The position numbers and the translations under genes are program-made. Source: Sporolactobacillus sp. THM7-4 (GTDB taxonomy: Bacteria > Bacillota > Bacilli > Bacillales > Sporolactobacillaceae). Taken from it: DNA of 64,000 nt. Below are positions 49,406 to 58,470 of the stretch, piece after piece. The notes beneath the pieces were generated by a model. The model saw only the letters and a program-made list of their open reading frames with translations. It made no database searches and had not been told where the DNA came from. The DNA lies in contig NZ_SEMD01000011.1 of NCBI RefSeq assembly GCF_004153165.1, forward strand, positions 1 to 64,000, in the 5' to 3' direction. Position 1 is the first letter of the stretch. The number at the start of each line of letters is the position of its first letter.

Positions 49406-52264
49406 ATGAACGGTTATCATTGGCGTTTGAAATGTGTTTCCCTCCTGATGGCGGTGCTTTTGTTCGCTGTTTCAGCGGGGGCAGCATTAGCCCGGGAAAA
49501 TGCGGATCAGGAAAACAAGTTATCCGGGACGTTGCTTCAGTACGTTGGACAGCTGAATGACAATCCGCTGAGTGAAGGAATTACAGCAGGTTTCGAGGTC
49601 TATTCTCTGGATCAGAAAAAGATGATCGCGTCTTATAATGGGGAAAAAACATTTGTCCCTGCATCGGTATTCAAGCTCCTCGTCACCTCGGCTGCCGTCA
49701 GTCTATGGCCAGAGAACATGAGGCTGCCGACAAAAGTATATTTGCAGGGACATTTAAGCGATGGCGGTGTTTTAAATGGTAATGTTATTTTAAAAGGGTT
49801 CGGTGATCCGACGCTGACTGTGGACCAGCTGAATACCCTGGCGAAGTCGCTGACTGATAAAGGGGTACATAAAGTCAATGGGAATTTGATCGTCGATGAA
49901 AGTTATTTTGACACGCAGCGCCTTGGAGACAACTGGATGTGGGATGATGAGCCGTATGATTATAATACACAAATGAGTGCTTTGTCCGTCAGGGAAAATA
50001 CGGTCGATGTCGGTGTCTTTCCGACGCACGCCGGAGAAGCCCCGAAGATAACAGTGGATCCGGCCCCCGAGTATGTCCAGGTGATTAATCGGGCAAAGAC
50101 CGTAGAGGGTTCAGGCAGTAATCTGACCATTGACAGAACCCGGGGAACTAATGAAATTGTTGTCACAGGAACCATTGGTCAGGATGACACACCGGGTTAT
50201 AAGGACACGAGGACGATCGATAACCCGGCACTTTTTACGGGGACAGTGTTTCATGATCTTTTAGCCAAACAAGGAATTATCTTTCAGCCCAGGTCGCGCA
50301 TCGTAACGGGAGAAGCAGGTTCCGACGCGCAGATAGCCGCCGAAGTCTTCTCGCCGAATCTGGACGACATCTTACGGTCAATGGATAAAGTCAGTGATAA
50401 TTTCTATGCCGAGATGCTGACAAAACAGCTGGGTGCTCAAAAAATGGGAAAAGGATCCACTGAGGCCGGCATCCAGGTTATTGATCATTTTCTGGAAAAT
50501 CAATTGGGAGTGGATGTTGATTTTGCGGAGAAGGACGGCTCGGGGTTGAGCAGGCTTGATCACATTTCTCCTCACACATATACACAATTGCTGAGTGCCA
50601 TGTATCAGAGTTCCGCCCGCGACCGGTTTATTTCTTTTCTTCCCATTGCCGGAGTAGACGGTACCTTGAAAAACCGAATGAAAAATACAGCGGCTGCCGG
50701 AAATGTAAAGGCGAAAACCGGCAGTATGAGCGGAGTCAATTCATTAGTCGGCTATGTAACTGGAGCTAACGGTGAAAAATTTGTATTTTCAATATTAACC
50801 AATGGCATTTACAAGAGTGTGTATGCACGAAATCTGCAGGATAAAATTGCCGTCGCGCTTGCCAATTATCCGAATATACCGGAACCTGATTATACACCGC
50901 CAGTACCTGCCAGTTACCCATTATCCGAACAACTCGATCCAATTTTAAATGATCTGGCTTACAAAGGCGTCATCAAAGGGGCGCTCGTTTATTCGACGAA
51001 TCAAAAGAAAATATTATATGCGCAAAATCCAAATGCGCTATTGACTCCGGATGCGAGTGTCAAGCTGTTGACTTCTGCATCCGCTCTGAATCAATTAGGA
51101 TCCGGGTACCGTTTCCGTACTGAAGTATACACCGAAGGGTCTGTTGAGGACGGAGTGTTGAACGGAAATATTATCCTTAAGGGATACGGGGATCCGACAA
51201 TTGCTGAGGGGAGCAGGGTACGGATGGACGGAGCACTGTCGATGGAACAGATCGCTTCAGATATCAGAAAAGCAGGCATACACCAGGTGCTCGGACATGT
51301 TCTTGTCGACAGCAGCTTTTACTCTGACGATGTCTACGCTCCGGGATGGACGTGGGATCATGAAAGCGATCCGATACAGCCACAAATCACTGCGCTCTCT
51401 GTGAACCAGGGAACGGTTCGGCTGGATTACAGCCCGGGGCATATTGGGAAAAATATCAATTTGACGATGGAGCCGGAAGACAGGGAGATACAGATAATCA
51501 ATGAGGCCGTCACTGGAAAAACCGGCACCGAAAATATGTTGAAAATAACCAGAGACCGCGGTAAAAATATAATTCGTGTATCCGGTGTCCTTCCCGTTGA
51601 TCATCAGCCCGGATTTCGAGATGTTGCGATCGAACGGCCGGAGATCGAAGCAGGGTATGCTCTGAGTGAACAGCTGCGCCAGGCGGGGGTTCATCTGAAT
51701 CCGCAAAATAAGGTTGAATCAATTGTGACACCAGGAGACGCCGAGCGGATCAAAACCTATAATTCTCCTTACCTGTCTGATATAATCCGTTACATGAATC
51801 ATAGCAACAACAATTTTACATCTGAAATGATTCTTCGCACGCTTGGCACAATAAACAATGGCCAGGGAACCTTTGATCAGGGGGTTCAGAGAATCTATCA
51901 ATCTCTATCTTCACTCAATGTTCCAACGCTTTTTGATTTAGATGACGGTTCGGGACTCTCCAGATACAATCAGATGTCGGCAGCTCAGATTGTAGACTTG
52001 CTGTCAGCGGAAAAAACGCAGCCGGAATTCCCGTCTTTTTATGATTCTCTCCCGGCGCTCAATGAGACAGGATCTTCTTCAAAGACAAGACTAACCGGTA
52101 TTTCTGGCGATCAACCTGATATTCAGACTCTCTCCGGTTATGTTAAGACGGATAACGGTGATTGGATCGCTTATTCCCTGCTGCTGAACGGAGCGGGTGA
52201 AGAGCCGCTCAAATCGCTCTCCGATCATTTTGCGCAAACATTAACACAGATAGCAGATCATTAA
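49406..52264 (+). CDS. dacB: Tandem double D-alanyl-D-alanine carboxypeptidase (PBP4/DacB, S13), second half degenerate
   Basis: 952 residues, twice the usual length. Signal peptide 1-29 (ending AGAALA). Repeat 1 (about 40-490) has all S13 motifs: Ser87-V-F-Lys90, SDNFYAEML, and Lys437-Thr-Gly. Repeat 2 (about 500-950) follows the same order, but the nucleophile position is Ala550 (A-S-V-K), SNN is kept, and KTG reads Leu896-Thr-Gly. So the first half should be an active penicillin-binding DD-peptidase of the outer membrane face, and the second a pseudo-enzyme, perhaps for substrate binding or dimer-like packing. Confidence 0.92.
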   Translation: MNGYHWRLKCVSLLMAVLLFAVSAGAALARENADQENKLSGTLLQYVGQLNDNPLSEGITAGFEVYSLDQKKMIASYNGEKTFVPASVFKLLVTSAAVSLWPENMRLPTKVYLQGHLSDGGVLNGNVILKGFGDPTLTVDQLNTLAKSLTDKGVHKVNGNLIVDESYFDTQRLGDNWMWDDEPYDYNTQMSALSVRENTVDVGVFPTHAGEAPKITVDPAPEYVQVINRAKTVEGSGSNLTIDRTRGTNEIVVTGTIGQDDTPGYKDTRTIDNPALFTGTVFHDLLAKQGIIFQPRSRIVTGEAGSDAQIAAEVFSPNLDDILRSMDKVSDNFYAEMLTKQLGAQKMGKGSTEAGIQVIDHFLENQLGVDVDFAEKDGSGLSRLDHISPHTYTQLLSAMYQSSARDRFISFLPIAGVDGTLKNRMKNTAAAGNVKAKTGSMSGVNSLVGYVTGANGEKFVFSILTNGIYKSVYARNLQDKIAVALANYPNIPEPDYTPPVPASYPLSEQLDPILNDLAYKGVIKGALVYSTNQKKILYAQNPNALLTPDASVKLLTSASALNQLGSGYRFRTEVYTEGSVEDGVLNGNIILKGYGDPTIAEGSRVRMDGALSMEQIASDIRKAGIHQVLGHVLVDSSFYSDDVYAPGWTWDHESDPIQPQITALSVNQGTVRLDYSPGHIGKNINLTMEPEDREIQIINEAVTGKTGTENMLKITRDRGKNIIRVSGVLPVDHQPGFRDVAIERPEIEAGYALSEQLRQAGVHLNPQNKVESIVTPGDAERIKTYNSPYLSDIIRYMNHSNNNFTSEMILRTLGTINNGQGTFDQGVQRIYQSLSSLNVPTLFDLDDGSGLSRYNQMSAAQIVDLLSAEKTQPEFPSFYDSLPALNETGSSSKTRLTGISGDQPDIQTLSGYVKTDNGDWIAYSLLLNGAGEEPLKSLSDHFAQTLTQIADH

Positions 52265-52342
52265 ACGTGTCCCAGATTCATTTTTAGTCTTTATGCGAGC
52301 TCATGCAGAAGAAACTGTTCAAAATAAAGTGGCGGTTGCAGG

Positions 52343-52385
52343 AAAAGCGAGCAGGAAAGTTATATTCTCTTTCCTGCTCGCTTTT
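52343..52385 (+). terminator. Terminator after dacB
   Basis: Perfect 17-bp stem (AAAAGCGAGCAGGAAAG with its complement) around a 9-nt loop, T-ending. Confidence 0.92.
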
Positions 52386-52466
52386 CCATACAATCAGGGT
52401 TGTATGCTCTGCCTTTTTTGAAAAATTACAGGGAGAAGGCCGGCCTCCTCTTTATCAAAATTTAAC

Positions 52467-52494
52467 TTGACTTGCTGTTTGCTGTGTATATAAT
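52467..52494 (+). promoter_or_regulatory. Promoter of the polyamine operon
   Basis: -35 TTGACT (52467-52472), 16 bp, -10 TATAAT (52489-52494). The leader to speD is about 155 nt, A/T-rich, without clear structure. Confidence 0.7.
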
Positions 52495-52655
52495 AAAAAT
52501 TAAGTTTTTGTGTGCAAATTGAAGGAAAACAATTAAAATAAGTGAATCATAGGGATTTTTCAATAATAATTGGGAATTATATAGAAATTTAGGGTTTTTT
52601 CATCAAATTCTGGAATGTTTTTGTGACTCTGACTATTTTTACCGGGAAGGCTGTG

Positions 52656-53471
52656 ATGATAGGGGTGGAAAACAAGCTCAAATTGTATGGCTTTAACAAC
52701 CTCACCAAGTCACTGAGCTTTAACATATATGATGTTTGCTATGCAAAAAGTGAGCGGGAACAGAGAGATTATATTGCCTATATTGATGAGCAGTATAATT
52801 CTGAACGTCTGACCCATATTCTCTGCCATGTCACAGAAATGATTGGTGCCCATGTCCTGAATATCAGTAAGCAGGATTATGATCCTCAAGGGGCGAGTGT
52901 CACTATTTTAATCGCCGAGCAGGAATTTCCAAAGGATCAGATCGATGATTCGTGCAACCTTGGCCGGATCAACAGCTTCAAAGCCCGGGACACAATAGTT
53001 GGCCATCTGGATAAGAGCCACGTCACCGTGCATACTTACCCGGAATATCATCCCGATAATTCGATCGCCACCTTTCGGGTAGATATTGAAGTGGCAACCT
53101 GTGGTGAAATAACACCGCTGAACACTTTGAACTATTTGATTGGCAGTTTTGATTCAGATATTATCACGGCCGATTATCGTGTGCGCGGATTTACACGGGA
53201 TGTGAACGGTAAAAAATTATTTATGGATCATGAGATGACATCGATTCAGGATTATATTGATGCAGAAACACTGAAAAAATATGACGCGATAGATATCAAT
53301 GTCTATCAGGCTAATTTGTTTCACACTAAGCTTCTGATCAAGGAGATCGATCTGCAGAATTATCTCTTTAATACGGACGTATATGAGATTCCGCCGAAGG
53401 AAAGGCTGAAAATCAGCAGCAGTCTGCGCCGGGAAATGATTGAGATATTCAGCGGTACGAATATTTACTAG
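52656..53471 (+). CDS. speD: S-adenosylmethionine decarboxylase, E. coli SpeD type
   Basis: About 271 residues from ATG 52656 (GGGAAGG upstream; start not certain). Long E. coli-type AdoMetDC rather than the short Bacillus type: KLKLYGFNNLTKSLSFNIYD at the start and the self-cleavage site LDKSHVTVHTYPE, where Ser121 becomes the pyruvoyl group. It makes decarboxylated SAM, the aminopropyl donor for SpeE. First of five polyamine genes. Confidence 0.93.
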   Translation: MIGVENKLKLYGFNNLTKSLSFNIYDVCYAKSEREQRDYIAYIDEQYNSERLTHILCHVTEMIGAHVLNISKQDYDPQGASVTILIAEQEFPKDQIDDSCNLGRINSFKARDTIVGHLDKSHVTVHTYPEYHPDNSIATFRVDIEVATCGEITPLNTLNYLIGSFDSDIITADYRVRGFTRDVNGKKLFMDHEMTSIQDYIDAETLKKYDAIDINVYQANLFHTKLLIKEIDLQNYLFNTDVYEIPPKERLKISSSLRREMIEIFSGTNIY

Positions 53472-53487
53472 TGGAAGGATGGGGAGG

Positions 53488-54942
53488 ATGGAGCGTCTTT
53501 CACAGGAAAGGGCACCGATTTTAGAGGCTCTCAATCGCTATAAAGCGATGCGGGTCGTTCCCTTCGATGTTCCTGGCCACAAACGGGGAAAAGGCAACCG
53601 GGAACTCGTAGATTTCCTGGGAGAAAAATGCATGACTGTAGATGTGAATTCAATGAAACCGCTGGACAATCTGTGCCATCCGGTTTCGGTAATTAAAGAA
53701 GCGGAGGAGCTGGCGGCTGATGCATTTGGCGCTCGCCATGCTTTTTTTATGGTCAATGGTACGACCTCCGCCGTACAGAGCATGGTGATGGCTGCCTGCA
53801 AGAAGGGCGAAAAAATTATTATGCCACGAAATGTGCACCGAAGCGCAATTAATGCCTTGATTCTGAGCGGTGCCATTCCGGTTTATGTTAACCCCGGAGT
53901 TAATAAAGATCTGGGCATATCGCTGGGTATGTCGCTTCGTGATGTCGAACAGGCTATATCAGATAACCCGGATGCGAAAGCAATCCTTGTTAATAATCCT
54001 ACTTATTACGGAATATGTTCACACCTGAAGGCGATTACTGAACTCGCGCACAGACACCATATGCTGGTGCTGGCTGACGAGGCTCACGGAACACACTTTT
54101 ATTTTGGCGATCATCTGCCTCCGTCTGCAATGGCGGCCGGGGCTGATATGGCTGCCGTCAGCATGCACAAGTCGGGAGGATCGCTGACACAGAGTTCATT
54201 ATTGCTGATTAACCATTCGGTTAGTGAAGGCTATGTCCGCCAAATCATTAATTTGACTCAGACAACGAGTGGATCCTATCTTCTGATTTCATCTCTGGAT
54301 ATTTCGCGGAGGAATCTCGCACTCAGGGGCAGGGAAATTTTCCGGAAGGTCAGCGAGATGGCCGAATACGCCAGAAAAGAAATCAATCATATCGGCGGTT
54401 ATTACGCTTATTCACGCGAACTGATCAATGGAAATACGATTTATGATTTTGATGTGACCAAGCTGTCGGTTCATACCCTGGATATTGGTCTTGCAGGAAT
54501 CGAAGTCTATGACATTCTTCGTGATGAATATGATATTCAGATTGAATTCGGTGATATTGGGAATATTCTCGCTTATATTTCCATAGGTGACCGCAGGCTG
54601 GATCTCGAACGTCTCGTCTCGGCACTTTCAGAGATTAAACGGTGCTATGCCAAAGATAAAACGGGTATGCTCAGCCAGGAATATATCAAGCCCCAGGTTG
54701 TACTTCCTCCGCAGGAAGCTTTTTATGCGGAAAGCGAACCGGTTCCCATTGATGATAGCAAAGGCCGCATTTGCAGTGAATTTGTGATGTGTTATCCACC
54801 AGGAATTCCTGTTCTTGCTCCGGGTGAGCGAATTACCGCCGATGTGCTGGAATACATTCACTATGCCAGGGATAAAGGATGCTTTTTGACCGGAACCCAG
54901 GATACGATGGTGAACCGGATTCGGGCGCTAAAGGAGGGATAA
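53488..54942 (+). CDS. speA: Arginine/lysine/ornithine decarboxylase, SpeA type
   Basis: 484 residues from ATG 53488 (ATG 53479 also possible; GGGGAGG nearby). PLP fold-type I: MVNGTTSAVQSMVMA, LVLADEAHGTHFYFGDHLP, and the PLP Lys in SMHKSGGSLTQSS. Small soluble class like B. subtilis SpeA (arginine to agmatine); ornithine or lysine cannot be excluded by eye. It lies 16 bp after speD and abuts speE. Confidence 0.9.
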   Translation: MERLSQERAPILEALNRYKAMRVVPFDVPGHKRGKGNRELVDFLGEKCMTVDVNSMKPLDNLCHPVSVIKEAEELAADAFGARHAFFMVNGTTSAVQSMVMAACKKGEKIIMPRNVHRSAINALILSGAIPVYVNPGVNKDLGISLGMSLRDVEQAISDNPDAKAILVNNPTYYGICSHLKAITELAHRHHMLVLADEAHGTHFYFGDHLPPSAMAAGADMAAVSMHKSGGSLTQSSLLLINHSVSEGYVRQIINLTQTTSGSYLLISSLDISRRNLALRGREIFRKVSEMAEYARKEINHIGGYYAYSRELINGNTIYDFDVTKLSVHTLDIGLAGIEVYDILRDEYDIQIEFGDIGNILAYISIGDRRLDLERLVSALSEIKRCYAKDKTGMLSQEYIKPQVVLPPQEAFYAESEPVPIDDSKGRICSEFVMCYPPGIPVLAPGERITADVLEYIHYARDKGCFLTGTQDTMVNRIRALKEG

Positions 54943-54945
54943 TGG

Positions 54946-55797
54946 TTGGAATTGTGGTTTACAGAAAAGCACACAGAGAATGTCTTATTCTCAATCAAAG
55001 TGGACAAACAGCTTTACAGCGGGCAAAGCGATTTTCAACGGATCGACGTTTTTGAATCAAAAGAGTTCGGAAGGTTTCTGACTCTGGACGGCTTTATGAT
55101 GCTCACTGAAAAGGATGAGTTTATTTACCATGAGATGATTGTCCACGTGCCGATGGCTGTCTATCCTGACGCTAAAAAGGTTCTTGTAATCGGCGGCGGG
55201 GACGGTGGCGCGGTACGCGAGCTTGTCCGTTACAGCACGATTGAACAGATTGATCTTGTAGAAATTGATAAACAGGTCGTTGACGTCTGTAAAAAATTTC
55301 TTCCGCAAACAGCCGCCCGTCTGGAGGATCCAAGAGTTTCGATATTTTATGAGGATGGACTGAGGTTTATCCGCAGCAGAGAAAATGAGTATGACTTGAT
55401 TATTGTCGATTCCACGGATCCGTTCGGTCCGGGAGAAGGGCTTTTCACAAGAGAGTTTTATGGAAATTGTTTTAAGGCACTGACGGATACAGGCATTATG
55501 GTAAACCAGCATGAGAGCCCGTTTTATCCGGTCGACGCTGTTGCCATGCAGCGCGCCCACAAACGGGTCACCGCATCTTTTCCGATCAGCCGGGTCTATC
55601 AGGCTCACATTCCAACCTATCCTTCCGGCCACTGGCTGTTTGGGTTCGCTTCAAAGAAGCTGCACCCGATTACGGACTTTGATCCGGAGGCGTGGGAGAA
55701 ACTGAAGCTGAAAACGGACTATTACAACACAAAGATTCATATTGGCGCTTTCGCCCTTCCGACTTATGTCCGGAAGATGCTTGAGGATGTTGAATAG
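54946..55797 (+). CDS. speE: Spermidine synthase-family aminopropyltransferase
   Basis: 283 residues from TTG 54946, with AAGGAGGG seven bases before. Motifs: LTLDGFMMLTEKDEFIYHEM, VLVIGGGDGGAVRELVRY (dcSAM site), and IVDSTDPFGPGEGLF with the acceptor-binding Asp. Transfers aminopropyl from decarboxylated SAM to putrescine, or to agmatine if SpeA feeds it directly; no agmatinase gene is in the cluster. Confidence 0.93.
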   Translation: MELWFTEKHTENVLFSIKVDKQLYSGQSDFQRIDVFESKEFGRFLTLDGFMMLTEKDEFIYHEMIVHVPMAVYPDAKKVLVIGGGDGGAVRELVRYSTIEQIDLVEIDKQVVDVCKKFLPQTAARLEDPRVSIFYEDGLRFIRSRENEYDLIIVDSTDPFGPGEGLFTREFYGNCFKALTDTGIMVNQHESPFYPVDAVAMQRAHKRVTASFPISRVYQAHIPTYPSGHWLFGFASKKLHPITDFDPEAWEKLKLKTDYYNTKIHIGAFALPTYVRKMLEDVE

Positions 55798-55914
55798 AAG
55801 ACGGACCAGTTTACTAAAAAGGCAACAGATCAATAGAAAGACTTTTTCCTCGGTTATGAAACAGGCAGAGTTTGAAAATGACTGAGAGATTCTGTTAATT
55901 GGAGGTATGAATCA

Positions 55915-57114
55915 ATGGGAAAAGCTTTAATCATCGGTGCCGGCGGTGTAGCGAGTGTCGTTGTGCATAAGTGCTGCCAGAATCCTGAAGTCTTCGAAGA
56001 GATTTGTATTGCCAGCCGGACGCTTTCAAAATGTGAGGCTCTTAAGAAAAAACTCGAAGGCGGTCGGACGAAAATTCAAACGGCAAGGGTGGATGCGAAC
56101 CATACCGGGGAACTGATCACTCTGATTGAGCGCTTTCATCCCGACATAGTGATTAATGTAGCTTTGCCATACCAGGATCTGACGATTATGGACGCCTGCC
56201 TTGCTACAAAGGTCGACTATCTCGATACGGCAAATTATGAGCCGGAAGATACGGCTAAGTTCGAGTACAAGTGGCAGTGGGCTTATCGGGACCGATTCAG
56301 ACAGGCAGGTATTACCGCTATTTTGGGCAGTGGCTTCGATCCCGGGGTAACCGGCGTCTTTTCTGCTTATGCGCAAAAGCATTATTTTGATGAGATTCAT
56401 ACTATTGATATTCTCGATGCTAATGCAGGTGACCATGGTTATCCGTTTGCCACGAATTTTAATCCTGAAATTAACATTCGCGAGGTAACCGCCAAAGGCA
56501 GCTATTTTGAGAACGGCCAGTTTATTGAAACCGAACCGATGTCTATCAAAAGGGTCTATAACTTTCCGCAGATCGGCCCGAAAGATATTTATTTGCTGCA
56601 CCATGAGGAGATGGAATCACTCGCGAAAAATATAAAGGGCATCAAAAAAATCAGATTCTGGATGACCTTTTCGCAGAATTATCTCAATCACCTGCAAGTT
56701 CTGCAGAATGTCGGCATGACGTCGATCGAACCGATTGACTTTGAAGGGCAAAAGATCGTTCCGCTTCAGTTTCTTAAGGCAGTCTTGCCCGACCCGGCAT
56801 CCCTCGGTCCGAGAACGAAAGGCAAAACCAACATTGGCTGTATTTTTCAAGGCGTTAAAGATGGGAAGCCTGTTCGTTACTATCTCTATAATGTCTGTGA
56901 TCACGAGGAATGTTACAGGGAAGTCGGCTCACAGGCCATTTCATATACAACAGGTGTCCCGGCAATGATCGGAGCTATGATGGTGATGACTGGGAAATGG
57001 AAGAAACCGGGTGTGTTCAATGTTGAAGAGTTCGATCCGGATCCGTTCATGGAGGCCCTTAACCAGTTTGGATTGCCATGGCATGAAAGTTTTGACCCTG
57101 AACTCGTTAAATAA
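55915..57114 (+). CDS. Carboxy(nor)spermidine dehydrogenase, saccharopine-dehydrogenase family
   Basis: 399 residues. N-terminal Rossmann motif ALIIGAGGVASVVVHKC, then VALPYQDLTIMDACLATKVD and GSGFDPGVTGVFSAYAQKHY. The family member next to an NspC-type decarboxylase condenses aspartate semialdehyde with a diamine using NADPH: putrescine gives carboxyspermidine, diaminopropane gives carboxynorspermidine. GGAGG precedes the ATG. Confidence 0.9.
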   Translation: MGKALIIGAGGVASVVVHKCCQNPEVFEEICIASRTLSKCEALKKKLEGGRTKIQTARVDANHTGELITLIERFHPDIVINVALPYQDLTIMDACLATKVDYLDTANYEPEDTAKFEYKWQWAYRDRFRQAGITAILGSGFDPGVTGVFSAYAQKHYFDEIHTIDILDANAGDHGYPFATNFNPEINIREVTAKGSYFENGQFIETEPMSIKRVYNFPQIGPKDIYLLHHEEMESLAKNIKGIKKIRFWMTFSQNYLNHLQVLQNVGMTSIEPIDFEGQKIVPLQFLKAVLPDPASLGPRTKGKTNIGCIFQGVKDGKPVRYYLYNVCDHEECYREVGSQAISYTTGVPAMIGAMMVMTGKWKKPGVFNVEEFDPDPFMEALNQFGLPWHESFDPELVK

Positions 57115-57124
57115 GGAGAAATAA

Positions 57125-58261
57125 ATGACAATCGATTTTAATCTTGCCCCGTCCCCGAGTTATATCGTCGATGAGCGTCTGCTTATCAGAAACCTTGAGA
57201 TTCTGAAATCTGTTCAGGAACGGACAGGATGCCGGATTCTCCTCGCTCAGAAAGCCTACTCGATGTTTTCCACATACCCGCTGATCGGAAAGTACCTGAG
57301 CGGGGTGGCATCGAGTACTTTATTTGAAGCACGGCTCGGTTATGAAGAGATGGGCAAAGAGGTGCATATCTATTCACCGGCTTACAGCGAAGCGGAGTTC
57401 GATGAGATTCTTAAATACAGCGATCATATTGTTTTTAATTCATTTGCTCAGTGGGCCCGGTTTAAGGATAAAGTCAGAAAAGCTCCGAAGAAGATTGAAT
57501 GCGGTATCCGCGTCAACCCTGAGTATTCTGAAATAGATACAGATCTCTATGATCCGTGTGCGGCAAATTCAAGACTTGGAGTAACTCTGTCGGCATTTCA
57601 GCCTGAAGCGCTCGACGAGCTTGATGGGATCCATTTTCATACGTTATGCGAGCAGAACTCCGATACATTGGAACGCACGCTTCAAGTCGTGGATAAAAAG
57701 TTTGGAAAATATTTACACAATATGAAATGGATCAATTTTGGCGGAGGACATCATATTACAAGGCCTGATTATGATATCGAAAAGCTGATCCGCTGTATCC
57801 GTTTTGTCCAGGAAAAATACAATCTGGATGTGTATCTGGAACCCGGCGAGGCGGTTGCACTGAATGCGGGATATCTGGTTTCTACCGTCCTTGATATTGT
57901 TGAAAACGGGATGAAGATCGCCATTCTTGATACTTCGCCGACCTGCCATATGCCAGATGTACTGGAGATGCCTTACCGTCCGGAAATCATCGGTTCCGGG
58001 AAACCGGGTGAGTTCAGCTGCACTTATCGGCTTGGGGGTCCGACCTGTCTTGCCGGAGATGTGATCGGCGACTATTCGTTTCAAAAGCCACTTGAACCTG
58101 GAGATCGGATTGTTTTTTGTGATATGGCTATCTATACAATGGTAAAAAACAATACATTTAACGGCGTCAATCTCCCAAGTATTGTCACTTATAATGATCA
58201 GGATGGCCTTCAAGTCATCCGTCAATTCAACTACCGGGACTTCAGATCGAGATTATCCTGA
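57125..58261 (+). CDS. nspC: Carboxynorspermidine decarboxylase
   Basis: 378 residues, PLP fold-type III (alanine-racemase fold): PLP Lys in LLAQKAYSMFSTYP, HTLCEQNSDTLERTL, glycine-rich NFGGGHHITRPDYD, EPGEAVAL, DTSPTCHMPDVLEMP, and active-site Cys in GGPTCLAGDVIGDY. It removes the carboxyl group from carboxyspermidine/carboxynorspermidine, completing the second, SAM-free route. AAGGAGA lies 10 bp after the previous stop. Confidence 0.93.
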   Translation: MTIDFNLAPSPSYIVDERLLIRNLEILKSVQERTGCRILLAQKAYSMFSTYPLIGKYLSGVASSTLFEARLGYEEMGKEVHIYSPAYSEAEFDEILKYSDHIVFNSFAQWARFKDKVRKAPKKIECGIRVNPEYSEIDTDLYDPCAANSRLGVTLSAFQPEALDELDGIHFHTLCEQNSDTLERTLQVVDKKFGKYLHNMKWINFGGGHHITRPDYDIEKLIRCIRFVQEKYNLDVYLEPGEAVALNAGYLVSTVLDIVENGMKIAILDTSPTCHMPDVLEMPYRPEIIGSGKPGEFSCTYRLGGPTCLAGDVIGDYSFQKPLEPGDRIVFCDMAIYTMVKNNTFNGVNLPSIVTYNDQDGLQVIRQFNYRDFRSRLS

Positions 58262-58263
58262 TA

Positions 58264-58302
58264 AAAAAACCCGTACCTTTTTACTGAAGAGGGCGGGTTT
58301 TC
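58264..58302 (+). terminator. Terminator of the polyamine operon
   Basis: AAAACCCG / CGGGTTTT stem with a 20-nt loop, directly after nspC. Confidence 0.8.
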
Positions 58303-58394
58303 GTCGCTTGTTCGTGTTTTCAACATGCTTCGGTTAGAAGGATATATCCAATAATGTGATGATCTCTCTTTCTTATTGCCGTACGAGCAAATTT

Positions 58395-58424
58395 TTGTTA
58401 AAGATCAATAAAAGTCTTTATAAT
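58395..58424 (+). promoter_or_regulatory. Promoter of the Old Yellow Enzyme gene
   Basis: -35 TTGTTA (58395-58400), 18 bp, -10 TATAAT (58419-58424). Confidence 0.6.
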
Positions 58425-58470
58425 AATTGGGTGTGGTTTAAATTTATTGTAAGAGAAAGAAGGAATTTCC

